From Burkholderia metallica (GTDB taxonomy: Bacteria; Pseudomonadota; Gammaproteobacteria; Burkholderiales; Burkholderiaceae), in contig NZ_CADFDB010000008.1 in the NCBI RefSeq assembly GCF_902832845.1, positions 124,001 through 188,000 of the forward strand: a stretch of DNA of 64,000 nt. The letters run 5' to 3'. Positions 45,346 to 54,066 of the stretch are shown here, piece by piece. Below the pieces are notes generated by a model, which saw only the letters and a list, made by a program, of their open reading frames with translations, made no database searches and was not told where the DNA came from. The translations under genes were made by a program, and so were the position numbers. How positions within the stretch are numbered: position 1 is the first letter of the stretch; each line of letters starts with the position of its first letter.

Positions 45346-47304
45346 ATGAAAAAGTCCGCCGCGCCGTTGCATGCTTTTCGTTTCCGTGTCGTCTGCGCCG
45401 CGCTTGCCGGTGCGGTGTCGCTCGCATCGTGCGGCGGCGTCGACGGCGATCCGCCGTCGCCGCCCGCGAACGCCACGCCGCCGCTGGCCGCGAAACGGCC
45501 GAACATCCTGTACATCATGGCCGACGATCTCGGCTATTCCGACATCCACGCGTTCGGCGGCGAGATCAACACGCCGAACCTCGACGCGCTCGTTGCGTCG
45601 GGCCGCATCCTGTCGAACCATCACACGGGCACCGTATGCGCGATCACGCGCGCGATGCTGGTCTCCGGCACCGATCACCATCTCGTCGGCGAAGGCACGA
45701 TGGGCGTGCCGACCGACGAACGGCGCGGGCTGCCCGGCTACGAGGGTTACCTGAACGATCGCGCACTGTCGTTCGCACAACTATTGAAGGACGCCGGCTA
45801 CCACACGTATATCGCGGGCAAGTGGCACATCGGCTCGGGGATCGTCGGCAGCGCGACGGGCAGCGGGCAGACGCCGGACCAGTGGGGCTTCGAGCGCAGC
45901 TACGTGCTGCTCGGCGGCGCGGCGACCAACCACTTCGCGCACGAGCCGGCCGGCTCGTCGAACTACACCGAAGACGGCCGCTACGTGCAGCCTGGCCAGC
46001 CCGGGCAGCCGGGCGGCACGGGCGGCAGCCCGGCCGTGTTCTATTCGACCGATTTCTATACGCAGAAGCTGATTTCGTACATCGATGCGAACAAGCGCGA
46101 CGGCAAGCCGTTCTTCGCGTACGCGGCCTACACGTCGCCGCACTGGCCGCTGCAGGTGCCCGATCCGTGGCTGCACAAGTATGCGGGCGTGTACGACGCC
46201 GGCTACGACGCGATCCGCAACGCGCGGATCGCACGCCAGAAGGCGCTTGGCCTGATTCCCGCCGATTTCAGGCCGTTCGACGGGTTGCCGGAAACGACGG
46301 CCGCGTCGCCCGCGACCGCGAACAACGGCACCGCCAGCGCGAAATACATCAGCGCGGTGCACGCGGCCGCGGACGGCTACGTCGACTACGGCCCCGGCAA
46401 GGTCGACAAGCTGTGGTCGAGCCTGTCGCCGGCCGAGCGCCGTGCGCAGGCGCGCTACATGGAGATCTACGCGGGGATGGTCGAGAACCTCGACTACAAC
46501 ATCGGCCTGCTGATCCAGCACCTGAAGGACATCGGCGAATACGACAACACGTTCATCATGTTCCAGTCGGACAACGGCGCGGAAGGCTGGCCGATCGATT
46601 CCGGCGCGGACCCGACGGCGACCGACACCGCGAACGCGCAGGAGCCGACCTATTCGGCGCTCGGCACCGACAACGGCAAGCAGAACGCGCAGCGGCTGCA
46701 GTACGGGCTGCGCTGGGCCGAAGTGAGCGCGTCGCCGTTCCGGCTCACGAAGGGCTATTCGGCCGAAGGCGGCGTGTCGACGCCGACGATCGTGCACCTG
46801 CCGGGCCAGACGCAGTCGTTGCCGACGCTGCGCGCGTTCACGCACGTGACCGACAACACGGCGACGTTCCTCGCGGTCGCGGGCGTCACGCCGCCGTCGC
46901 AGCCCGCGCCGCCGCTCGTCAATACGCTGACGGGCGTCGACCAGAACAAGGGCAAGGTGATCTACAACAATCGCTACGTGTATCCGGTCACGGGCCAGTC
47001 GCTGCTGCCGGTGCTCACGGGATCGGCGACGGGCGAAGTGCATACGACGCCGTTCGGCGACGAAGCATACGGCCGCGCGTACCTGCGCAGCGCCGACGGC
47101 CGCTGGAAGGCGCTGTGGACCGAGCCGCCGCTCGGGCCGCTCGACGGTCACTGGCAGCTTTACGACCTCGCGTCGGATCGCGGCGAGACGACCGACGTGT
47201 CGGCGCAGAACCCGTCGGTGATCGGTACGCTCGTCGACCAGTGGAAGACTTACATGAGCAACGTCGGCGGTGTCGAACCGCTGCGTCCGCGCGGCTACTA
47301 CTGA
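45346..47304 (+). CDS. lipoprotein arylsulfatase with atypical formylglycine motif
   Basis: Sulfate-ester hydrolase of 652 residues. The leader ends in a lipobox (LASC, C29), so the enzyme should be anchored to a membrane outside the cytoplasm. Sulfatase domain: metal-binding IMADDLGYSD (D60, D61), AGKWHIG, TSPHWPLQVP, FQSDNGAEG and LTKGYSAEGG are intact. The residue converted to formylglycine should lie in C-x-P-x-R; here the motif is CAITR (C98-R102), with Ile in place of the nearly invariant Pro. The gene for a formylglycine-generating enzyme follows 15 bp later, supporting function. Provides sulfate, in keeping with the sulfur theme of the window. Confidence 0.93.
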   Translation: MKKSAAPLHAFRFRVVCAALAGAVSLASCGGVDGDPPSPPANATPPLAAKRPNILYIMADDLGYSDIHAFGGEINTPNLDALVASGRILSNHHTGTVCAITRAMLVSGTDHHLVGEGTMGVPTDERRGLPGYEGYLNDRALSFAQLLKDAGYHTYIAGKWHIGSGIVGSATGSGQTPDQWGFERSYVLLGGAATNHFAHEPAGSSNYTEDGRYVQPGQPGQPGGTGGSPAVFYSTDFYTQKLISYIDANKRDGKPFFAYAAYTSPHWPLQVPDPWLHKYAGVYDAGYDAIRNARIARQKALGLIPADFRPFDGLPETTAASPATANNGTASAKYISAVHAAADGYVDYGPGKVDKLWSSLSPAERRAQARYMEIYAGMVENLDYNIGLLIQHLKDIGEYDNTFIMFQSDNGAEGWPIDSGADPTATDTANAQEPTYSALGTDNGKQNAQRLQYGLRWAEVSASPFRLTKGYSAEGGVSTPTIVHLPGQTQSLPTLRAFTHVTDNTATFLAVAGVTPPSQPAPPLVNTLTGVDQNKGKVIYNNRYVYPVTGQSLLPVLTGSATGEVHTTPFGDEAYGRAYLRSADGRWKALWTEPPLGPLDGHWQLYDLASDRGETTDVSAQNPSVIGTLVDQWKTYMSNVGGVEPLRPRGYY

Positions 47305-47319
47305 CCCGGGAGCGACACG

Positions 47320-48369
47320 ATGCGGTTCCGGTTCCGGACGATCAGCGCGGCGCTGGCCGCCATGCTGTTCGCCGCCGCGTTCGCGGCCGGCTATGCGAAT
47401 CCCGTCGCCCCGGCGGGCGACGCCTTCGACGGCGCGAATCGCGGCCGCGCGCTCGCGCCGCTCGGCTCGGAGCGGCAGTGCGAACGCTACTCGGGGCTGC
47501 CGGCCGGCTGGCGCGACGACCCGCGGGCCGGGATGGTGCACCTGCGCGGCGGCGCGTTCGTGTTCGGCAGCACGCGCGGCTACGCGGACGAGCGCCCGGT
47601 GGGCGACGGCCGCACGCGGGTCGGCGGGTTCTGGATCGACCAGACCGACGTGACGATCGCGCAGTTCGCCGCGTTCGTGCAGGCGACGGGCTACGTGACC
47701 GAAGCCGAGCAGCAGGGCGGCGCGGCGGTGTTCCACGTGCCGACGCGCGACGAGATGAATGCACGCGATCTCGCGTGGTGGTCGTGGGTGAAAGGCGCAT
47801 CGTGGCGTCATCCGCGCGGGCCGGGCAGCGGCATCGACGGGCTCGGCAACCTGCCCGTCACGCTCGTCACGCAGCGCGATGCGTTCGCGTATGCGCGCTG
47901 GCTCGGCCGCGACCTGCCGACCGAGGCCGAATGGGAGTACGCGGGCAAGGGCGGCCGCGACGACGCGTCGCTCGACGCGGCGCCGCGCGACGCGCAGGGC
48001 AAGCCGGCCGCGAACTACTGGCAGGGCGTGTTCCCGGTGCTCGACACGGTCGAGGACGGCCATGCGGGGCTCGCGCCCGTCGGCTGTTACGCGGCGAACG
48101 GGTTCCGGCTCTACGACATGATCGGCAACGCGTGGGAATGGACGAAGGACGCTTACACCGGCCCGCACCAGTCGCACACGAACGGCGACACGGCGGCCGT
48201 CGCGCCGCCGACGCGCCGGCACGATACGCCGATGGTCATCAAGGGCGGCTCGTTCCTGTGCTCGCGCGATTACTGCGTGCGTTATCGCGCGTCGTCGCGC
48301 GAACAGCAGGAAGCCGATCTCGGCGCGTCGCATATCGGGTTCCGCACGATTCTGAGGGACGCGTCATGA
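47320..48369 (+). CDS. formylglycine-generating enzyme (SUMF1 family) with signal peptide
   Basis: Sulfatase-maturing oxidase of 349 residues that turns the sulfatase Cys into formylglycine using O2 and copper. The leader TISAALAAMLFAAAFAAGYA (~8-27) predicts export. The SUMF1 domain begins MVHLRGGAFVFGS (~71) and holds LPTEAEWEYAGKGG, GFRLYDMIGNAWEWTKDAYTG and the active-site pair C314 and C319 in GGSFLCSRDYCVRYR, as in human FGE (Cys336/Cys341). Bacterial FGEs usually act in the cytoplasm before export, so a periplasmic version matched to a lipoprotein sulfatase is notable. Its stop overlaps the next gene (ATGA). Confidence 0.92.
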   Translation: MRFRFRTISAALAAMLFAAAFAAGYANPVAPAGDAFDGANRGRALAPLGSERQCERYSGLPAGWRDDPRAGMVHLRGGAFVFGSTRGYADERPVGDGRTRVGGFWIDQTDVTIAQFAAFVQATGYVTEAEQQGGAAVFHVPTRDEMNARDLAWWSWVKGASWRHPRGPGSGIDGLGNLPVTLVTQRDAFAYARWLGRDLPTEAEWEYAGKGGRDDASLDAAPRDAQGKPAANYWQGVFPVLDTVEDGHAGLAPVGCYAANGFRLYDMIGNAWEWTKDAYTGPHQSHTNGDTAAVAPPTRRHDTPMVIKGGSFLCSRDYCVRYRASSREQQEADLGASHIGFRTILRDAS

Positions 48370-49175
48370 AGCGCATCGTGCATGAAGCGGGCGCCTGGTT
48401 GCTGGCGGCGTGCGCGTGGGTTCATTCCGGTTCGACCGTTGCCGCGGAAGCCGCGTTGCCGGCCGTACGCGTCGGCGTGACCCGCGGCGTGCATGCGCAG
48501 ATCCTGGACGAAGTGAAGCGGGTCGCCGCATCGCGAGGGCTGGGCATCGACGTCGTCGAATTCGACGATCCGTCGCGCATCGATGCGGCGCTGGCAGACG
48601 GCCGGATCGACGCGGCGAGCTTCGAGGATGCGCAACAGCTGGCCGCGACGCGCGAGCGCAAACGCTACGCGCTGACCGAAGTCGCGCCGACCGTCACGCT
48701 GCCGATGGCGTTCTATTCGCGCAAGCTGAAGCGCTTGAATGAATTGCAGCCGGGGGCGACGGTCGCGATTCCCGCCGATCCGCGCGGGATGGCTCGCGCG
48801 CTCGTGCTGCTGCAGAACGACACGCTGGTGACGCTGCGCGAGCGCGCCGGGCTGCGCGCGACGCTGCGCGACGTGACCGGCAACCGGCTGGGGTTGAAGC
48901 TCGTCGCAGTGCGCCGCGATCGCCTTTACGCGGCGCTCGACACGGCCGCGTTCGTCGCGATCGACAGCGACGATGCCGCGCGCGCCGGGCTGCAACCCGC
49001 GCGCGACAGCATCGGCATCGAGGACGCGCGCTCGTCGTACGCGAACGTGCTGACGGTGCGCGATGCCGATCGCGCGAAGCCGTGGGTGACGCAGCTCGTC
49101 GCCGCGTATCACTCGGACGACGTCGCGCGCTTCATCCTCACGCGCTACCAGGATTCGGTGCGGCGGCCGTGGTAG
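48366..49175 (+). CDS. NlpA/MetQ-like substrate-binding protein
   Basis: Binding protein of 269 residues. After a leader, VRVGVTRGVHAQILDEVKRVAASRGLGIDVVEFDDPSRIDAAL resembles MetQ/NlpA methionine receptors; later parts (LPMAFYSRKLKRLNELQPGATVAIPADP) fit the same fold. The leader contains LLAAC (C16), a possible lipobox, or cleavage after AEA by signal peptidase I. No permease or ATPase is nearby. The gene starts within the stop codon of the formylglycine-generating enzyme gene. It could bind the product of sulfatase action or a sulfur amino acid. Confidence 0.82.
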   Translation: MKRIVHEAGAWLLAACAWVHSGSTVAAEAALPAVRVGVTRGVHAQILDEVKRVAASRGLGIDVVEFDDPSRIDAALADGRIDAASFEDAQQLAATRERKRYALTEVAPTVTLPMAFYSRKLKRLNELQPGATVAIPADPRGMARALVLLQNDTLVTLRERAGLRATLRDVTGNRLGLKLVAVRRDRLYAALDTAAFVAIDSDDAARAGLQPARDSIGIEDARSSYANVLTVRDADRAKPWVTQLVAAYHSDDVARFILTRYQDSVRRPW

Positions 49176-50158
49176 ACGGCTACGGGCTCGCGTGCAACGC
49201 ATGCGGACGCTGCTGCAACAGCGCGCCGACGCTGTCGTTGCGCGAACTGTTCCGGCATCGGGATCGCTTCGTCGGCGCGCTGACGATCGGTCGCGTGCCG
49301 AAGCAGCGGATCGGCGAGCGCTGGCGTGCGGGCCACCCCGCACATGCGCTCGATGCGGACGACGTCGCGGCGTGCGACGCACTGGCGCAGCGGCTGTTTC
49401 ATCGCACCGGCGGCGCGGAGGGCGAATGGATCGCGCTGACGCTGCAGGGCTACGACTATCCGTCGCTCGGCCGTTGCGCGGCGCTGGCCGACGACGGCCG
49501 CTGCAGCGTGCATGCGGACAAACCGTCGATCTGCGGTGCGGTGCCGCTCGATCCGATGTTGCCGGACCGGCTGCAGTCGCGTGTGCTGGCCGCGCGGCGC
49601 GACGACGCGGCGTGGCTCGGTGCGGACTGCATCGTCGAAACGGCGGGCGCGCGATCGTCCGTCGACGCTTCATTCCCGATTCCGCTGGTGACGGCCGGAC
49701 AGGTCGCGGACCGTGCGGCGCTCGACGCGTGCCGCGATGCGCTCGCATTCGAGCGTGCGGTGTGGCGCGATGCGGTGTTCGCGTCGCTGGTCGGCGGCGG
49801 GCAGGACGTGCGCCACGCGTTGGCGCGGCTTGCTCCCGGTGGCTACCTGACCGTGTCGATCGTGCCGGTGCTGTTCGCCGTCGCGTCGGTATCCGTGCAT
49901 TGCCGCGCGCTGTGCATGGCGTTCATCGACGCGCAGCGCGCGTTGATCGAGAGGAGCGTCGAAGCGGCGCTTGCGCGCCGGCATGCCGACGATCGGCCCG
50001 CGACGCGCGAGTTACGCGGCTTCGCGCAGGCGCTTGAACGCGCGCGGCACGCACTGGCCGCGATGCCGGCTCCCGCAGCCGAACAGATGCGTGACGACGC
50101 ACAGCGCATCGAAGCGTGGCTCGACGGCCGGCGCGACGTCGATACGCTCGCCGCGTGA
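49169..50158 (+). CDS. YkgJ-family cysteine-cluster protein
   Basis: Protein of 329 residues with an N-terminal cysteine cluster CNACGRCC (starting C9 or so) and further CAALADDGRCSVHADKPSICGAVPLDP, the YkgJ/UPF0153 pattern that probably binds iron-sulfur or zinc. The C-terminal ~150 residues are helical and Ala/Arg-rich without a known motif. I use GTG 49169, overlapping the preceding stop, because the family begins just before the Cys cluster; an upstream GTG at 49082 is less likely. Fourth gene of the arylsulfatase operon. Role unknown; related proteins are often called Fe-S oxidoreductases on slender evidence. Confidence 0.8.
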   Translation: MVDGYGLACNACGRCCNSAPTLSLRELFRHRDRFVGALTIGRVPKQRIGERWRAGHPAHALDADDVAACDALAQRLFHRTGGAEGEWIALTLQGYDYPSLGRCAALADDGRCSVHADKPSICGAVPLDPMLPDRLQSRVLAARRDDAAWLGADCIVETAGARSSVDASFPIPLVTAGQVADRAALDACRDALAFERAVWRDAVFASLVGGGQDVRHALARLAPGGYLTVSIVPVLFAVASVSVHCRALCMAFIDAQRALIERSVEAALARRHADDRPATRELRGFAQALERARHALAAMPAPAAEQMRDDAQRIEAWLDGRRDVDTLAA

Positions 50159-50223
50159 CGATCGCGGCACGCGCGGCTTGCCTTACAATCGGCGCTCTTT
50201 CAAGCGCATTCGATGGAGCGGGC

Positions 50224-50550
50224 ATGTACGCGTCGACCTTCATTTTCCGTGCCGGGCAATACGACGACGAATTTCACCGGCTCGACCGGCAGATCGCCGA
50301 GATGGCGCGCGCGGCGCCCGGCTATCTCGGCGAGGAAACGTGGGAGAACGCCGAATCGGGGCTGATCCAGAACGTCTACTACTGGGAGTCGGAAGCGGCG
50401 CTGCGGCAGTTGATCGAGCATCCCGCGCATCTCGAGGCGAAGTCGAAGCAGGCGCGCTGGCTGGACGGTTATCGCATCGTGATTTCCAAGGTGCTGCGCG
50501 AGTATGGCGACGGCAAGCTCGCGCCGCCGCATACGGGCCAAACTGCGTGA
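50224..50550 (+). CDS. antibiotic-biosynthesis-monooxygenase-fold protein
   Basis: Small protein of 108 residues with the dimeric alpha/beta ferredoxin-like ABM fold: MYASTFIFRAGQYDDEFHRLD, AAPGYLGEETWEN, IQNVYYWESEAALRQLIEHPAHLEAKSK and the terminal YRIVISKVLREYG. Family members are cofactor-free monooxygenases, heme-degrading enzymes or stress proteins, so the function is open. It starts 66 bp after the YkgJ-like gene, downstream of the sulfatase operon. Weak GAGCGGGC ribosome site. Confidence 0.85.
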   Translation: MYASTFIFRAGQYDDEFHRLDRQIAEMARAAPGYLGEETWENAESGLIQNVYYWESEAALRQLIEHPAHLEAKSKQARWLDGYRIVISKVLREYGDGKLAPPHTGQTA

Positions 50551-50642
50551 AGGGCTGTCTGGTTCATTTCTTTCGTATTGCATAAAAATAGCGGTGCGCC
50601 GGCCGTTCGATTCCCCGGCGCATCGCCCCTCCCCGCCCCGCG

Positions 50643-51575
50643 TCAAAGCGCTTCGACCAGCAACCGTTTGCTCTTCTCGCAATACTCGTGACACGCGGCC
50701 CGCGCCGCGATCGCTGCGCCGTGCACGAAGCGGGGCGCGTCGGCCCGCCGCGACATCGACACGACGATCGACGGCGGCGACGGCTGCAGCGGCAGCTCGA
50801 CCACTTCGCCGCTTTCGATCAACGCGTCGACGAACAGCACCGGGATCGCCGCCACGCCGAATCCGTCGCGCACGAGCTGCACGATCACCGAGATCGACGG
50901 CGAGCCGGTGATGCGCGTGTCCGACAGCGGCACGCCGTGCGCGTGCGCCAGCGTGCGGACGATGTCTTCCAGTGCGCGATGGGGCGCGGTGCCGCGTCCG
51001 TAGGTGAGGATCGGCTGGCGCAGCACCTGCCGCGCGAGGCCCGTGCGCAGGTTCGGCAGCAGCCCCGCGCGCGCGATCCAGCGCACCGGATAGTTCGCGA
51101 GCGCATCGCACACGACCGACGCCTCGTCGCTGCCTTCCACGCGGATGATCAGGTCGAGTTCACCCGCCATCAGCCGGCGCTGCAGCACGACGCTGACGTC
51201 GACGGTCAGGTCGATCTCGAGCTGCGGATAGTCGGCCGCGAGGCGCCGCATATAGTGCGGCAGCCAGCTGTGCACGACGGTCTCGATCACGCCGAGCCGC
51301 AGCTTGCCGCGCAGCGCGCTCTCGCCGGCCGCGGCAGCCTGCAGTTCCTGGGTCGCCTCGACCACGGCTTTCGCATAGCCGAGCAGGTACTCGCCGTTCG
51401 GCGTGAGCCGGAATTCGCGGCTGTCGCGGTCGACGAGTACCGTCTGCAGCTCGTCCTCGAGCGCCTTCAGGCGCTGCGAGATCGCGGCCGGCGTCGCGTG
51501 CAGCGCGGCGGCAGTCGTGCGGAAGTTGCGCAGCTTCGCGAGCGTGACGAAGGTTTCGAGAAAACGCGTGTTCAT
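50643..51575 (-). CDS. LysR-family transcriptional regulator
   Basis: LysR regulator of 310 residues: RFLETFVTLAKLRNFRTTAAALHATPAAISQRLKALEDEL (helix-turn-helix, 4-43), followed by the co-inducer domain (GKLRLGVIETVVHSWLPHYM, GELDLIIRVEGSDEA). Divergent from the DUF1445 gene across an AT-rich 205-bp region (TTTTTTTCTTTTC around 51700), the expected control site. Its likely target is the hydro-lyase/MFS/oxoprolinase operon; the inducer may be D-glutamate or 5-oxoproline, by inference. Confidence 0.93.
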   Translation of the reverse strand: MNTRFLETFVTLAKLRNFRTTAAALHATPAAISQRLKALEDELQTVLVDRDSREFRLTPNGEYLLGYAKAVVEATQELQAAAAGESALRGKLRLGVIETVVHSWLPHYMRRLAADYPQLEIDLTVDVSVVLQRRLMAGELDLIIRVEGSDEASVVCDALANYPVRWIARAGLLPNLRTGLARQVLRQPILTYGRGTAPHRALEDIVRTLAHAHGVPLSDTRITGSPSISVIVQLVRDGFGVAAIPVLFVDALIESGEVVELPLQPSPPSIVVSMSRRADAPRFVHGAAIAARAACHEYCEKSKRLLVEAL

Positions 51576-51780
51576 GGCGATCGGACGGACGGTGGATGCG
51601 CACTTTGCCGGTGAGGAAAAGTGAACGGGACCGGGGAAAACCCGAATCTTCGTTAAGAAATTCTATACACGAAGCGCAAAAAAACTCGTTGGCGGCAAAT
51701 TTTTTTCTTTTCTATTCTTCGCCGTATCCGATGACACGCCACCGTCATCTCCACGACACCCTGATCTGCGACACAACCTC

Positions 51781-52554
51781 ATGACCCCTTCCGAATTCCG
51801 CCAGTCCGTGCGCCAACGCGCGTTCCGCGGCCCGACCGCCGGCCAGTGCGGCCCGTACGCGCAAGCGAACCTCGCGATCCTGCCCGAAGCGTTCGCGCAC
51901 GATTTCCTGCGCTTCTGTCAGGCGAATCCGAAAGCCTGCCCGCTCCTGGGCGTCGGCGAACCGGGGGCGTTCCGGATCGACGCGCTCGGCGAGGATCTCG
52001 ACATCCGCACCGACGTGCCGAGCTACAACGTGTACCGCGACGGCCGCCTGACCGAACGCGTCGAGTCGCTGGAAGCGCTGTGGCGCGACGATTTCGTCGT
52101 GTTCGCGATCGGCTGCTCGTTCTCGTTCGAGGACATGCTGGCCCGCGAGGGGATCGGCCTGCGCCACGTCGAGGAAGGGCGCAACGTGCCGATGTACCGC
52201 ACGTCGATTCCGAACCGCCGCGCGGGCATCTTCGGCGGTCAGCTCGTCGTGTCGATGCGGCCGATGCGCGGCGCCGACGCGATTCGCGCTGTGCAGATCA
52301 CCAGCCGGTTTCCGGGCGTGCACGGCGCGCCGATCCATCTCGGCGATCCGCGCGAACTCGGTATCGCCGATCTGAACGCGCCCGAATTCGGCGATGCGGT
52401 GACGATCCGCGACGGCGAGCTGCCGGTGTTCTGGGCGTGCGGCGTGACGCCGCAAACCGCGCTGATGGACGCGAAGCTGCCGATCGCGATCGCGCACACG
52501 CCCGGCCACATGCTGATGACCGACATCACGAACGCGTCGCTCGCCGTATTCTGA
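51781..52554 (+). CDS. DUF1445 family protein (D-glutamate cyclase / putative hydro-lyase)
   Basis: Protein of 257 residues, cytoplasmic. Conserved stretches: [74 protein letters not shown], and [32 protein letters not shown]. The mammalian homologue DGLUCY cyclises D-glutamate to 5-oxo-D-proline, and the family is also listed as putative hydro-lyase. The oxoprolinase two genes downstream would open the same ring, which supports a D-glutamate/5-oxoproline role. First gene of the operon divergent from LysR. Confidence 0.9.
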   Translation: MTPSEFRQSVRQRAFRGPTAGQCGPYAQANLAILPEAFAHDFLRFCQANPKACPLLGVGEPGAFRIDALGEDLDIRTDVPSYNVYRDGRLTERVESLEALWRDDFVVFAIGCSFSFEDMLAREGIGLRHVEEGRNVPMYRTSIPNRRAGIFGGQLVVSMRPMRGADAIRAVQITSRFPGVHGAPIHLGDPRELGIADLNAPEFGDAVTIRDGELPVFWACGVTPQTALMDAKLPIAIAHTPGHMLMTDITNASLAVF

Positions 52555-52638
52555 GCGGCGACGAACCGCACAACGAGCCGCACGACCACCCGCACGCACG
52601 ATCGCCATTCGACGGCGCACAACGACAGGAGCACCACC

Positions 52639-53937
52639 ATGGAAAGCAAGACCCTCGCGGCGAACGCCGCGGAGCCCGCGAGCCCCGAGCGCAACGGCCT
52701 GTTCTCGTGGTACGGGCACGCGCAGCCGCGCGAGCGCCGCGCGTTCTGGAGCTGCAAGGTCGGCTACATGCTCGACGGGATGGACACGCAGATGCTGTCG
52801 TTCGTGATCCCGACGCTCGTCGCGACCTGGGGCATCTCGCTCGCGGATGCGGGCTTCATCGGCACGATCACGCTGCTCGCGTCGGCGCTCGGCGGCTGGA
52901 TCGCCGGCATCCTGTCCGACCGGATCGGCCGCGTGCGCACGCTGCAGCTCACCGTGTTGTGGTTCGCGGTGTTCACCGCGCTGTGCGGACTCGCGCAGAA
53001 CTATCACCAGCTGCTCGCGGCGCGCGCGCTGATGGGCTTCGGTTTCGGCGGCGAATGGACGGCCGGCGCGGTGCTGATCGGCGAAGTGATCCGCGCGCGC
53101 GACCGCGGCAAGGCGGTGGGCCTCGTGCAGTCGGGCTGGGCGATCGGCTGGGGGCTGTGCGCGCTGCTGTATGCGCTGCTGTTCTCGGTGCTGCCGGCCG
53201 AGCAGGCATGGCGCGCGCTGTTCCTCGTCGGCCTCGCGCCCGCGCTGCTGGTCGTCGCGATCCGCCGTTACGTGAAGGAGCCGGACGTCTACGAGAAGGA
53301 GAAGGCCGCGCAGGCGAAGGTGGCCGATGCGCCGCGCCTCACCGAGATCTTCGCGCCGAAGCTGATCACGACCACGCTGCGCGCGGCGCTGCTGACGACG
53401 GGCGCGCAGGGCGGCTACTACGCGATCACGACGTGGCTGCCGACCTTCCTTAAAACGGAGCGTCACCTCACGGTGATGGGCACCGGCGGCTATCTCGCGA
53501 TGATCATCTTCGGCTCGTGGGTCGGCTACCTGACGAGCGCGTACCTGACCGACCGGCTCGGCCGCAAGCCGAACTTCATCCTGTTCGCGGTCGGCTCGAT
53601 GGCGATCGCGTTCGCGTACACGTCGCTGAACCTGACCAATGCGTCGATGCTGTGGCTCGGCTTCCCGCTCGGCTTTTTCGCATCGGGCATCTTCTCGGGG
53701 ATGGGCGCATTCCTCACCGAGCTGTTCCCGACCCGCGTGCGCGGTTCCGGCCAGGGTTTCTGCTACAACGTGGGCCGCGCGATCGGTGCGCTGTTCCCGT
53801 TCCTGATCGGCGCGCTGTCCAAGCAATACGGGCTCGGCACGAGCATCGGGATCTTCGCGGTCGCCGCATACGGCGTGGTGATCGTCGCCGCGCTGACGCT
53901 GCCCGAGACCCGCGGCCGCGAACTCGACGCCGCCTGA
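52639..53937 (+). CDS. MFS transporter (AAHS/sialate-type)
   Basis: Twelve-helix transporter of 432 residues. KVGYMLDGMDTQMLSFVIPTLVATWGIS opens helix 1, GWIAGILSDRIGRVRTLQ is the loop 2-3 motif, and AARALMGFGFGGEWTAGAVLIGEVI and FLTELFPTRVRGSGQGFCYNVGRAIGALFPF are typical of the aromatic-acid:H+ symporter and sialate permease group. It probably brings the substrate of the flanking DUF1445 and oxoprolinase enzymes into the cell. ACAGGAGCACCACC precedes ATG 52639. Confidence 0.92.
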   Translation: MESKTLAANAAEPASPERNGLFSWYGHAQPRERRAFWSCKVGYMLDGMDTQMLSFVIPTLVATWGISLADAGFIGTITLLASALGGWIAGILSDRIGRVRTLQLTVLWFAVFTALCGLAQNYHQLLAARALMGFGFGGEWTAGAVLIGEVIRARDRGKAVGLVQSGWAIGWGLCALLYALLFSVLPAEQAWRALFLVGLAPALLVVAIRRYVKEPDVYEKEKAAQAKVADAPRLTEIFAPKLITTTLRAALLTTGAQGGYYAITTWLPTFLKTERHLTVMGTGGYLAMIIFGSWVGYLTSAYLTDRLGRKPNFILFAVGSMAIAFAYTSLNLTNASMLWLGFPLGFFASGIFSGMGAFLTELFPTRVRGSGQGFCYNVGRAIGALFPFLIGALSKQYGLGTSIGIFAVAAYGVVIVAALTLPETRGRELDAA

Positions 53938-54066
53938 CGAACCCCGGCGACAGGGCCGCCGGCCCGTCGTCTTTCTTCCCCCTCGATCGACCCCGTGACA
54001 CGGCGCGCGACGCGCGCCGTGCGGCGGCGCTCGCCCTTCGACTCAACGACGCATCGACCCGACATC

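Noticed and set aside
45781-48333. 850-codon open frame antisense to the sulfatase and maturation-enzyme genes
   Set aside because: Same GC-frame artefact; both sense genes are intact and conserved.
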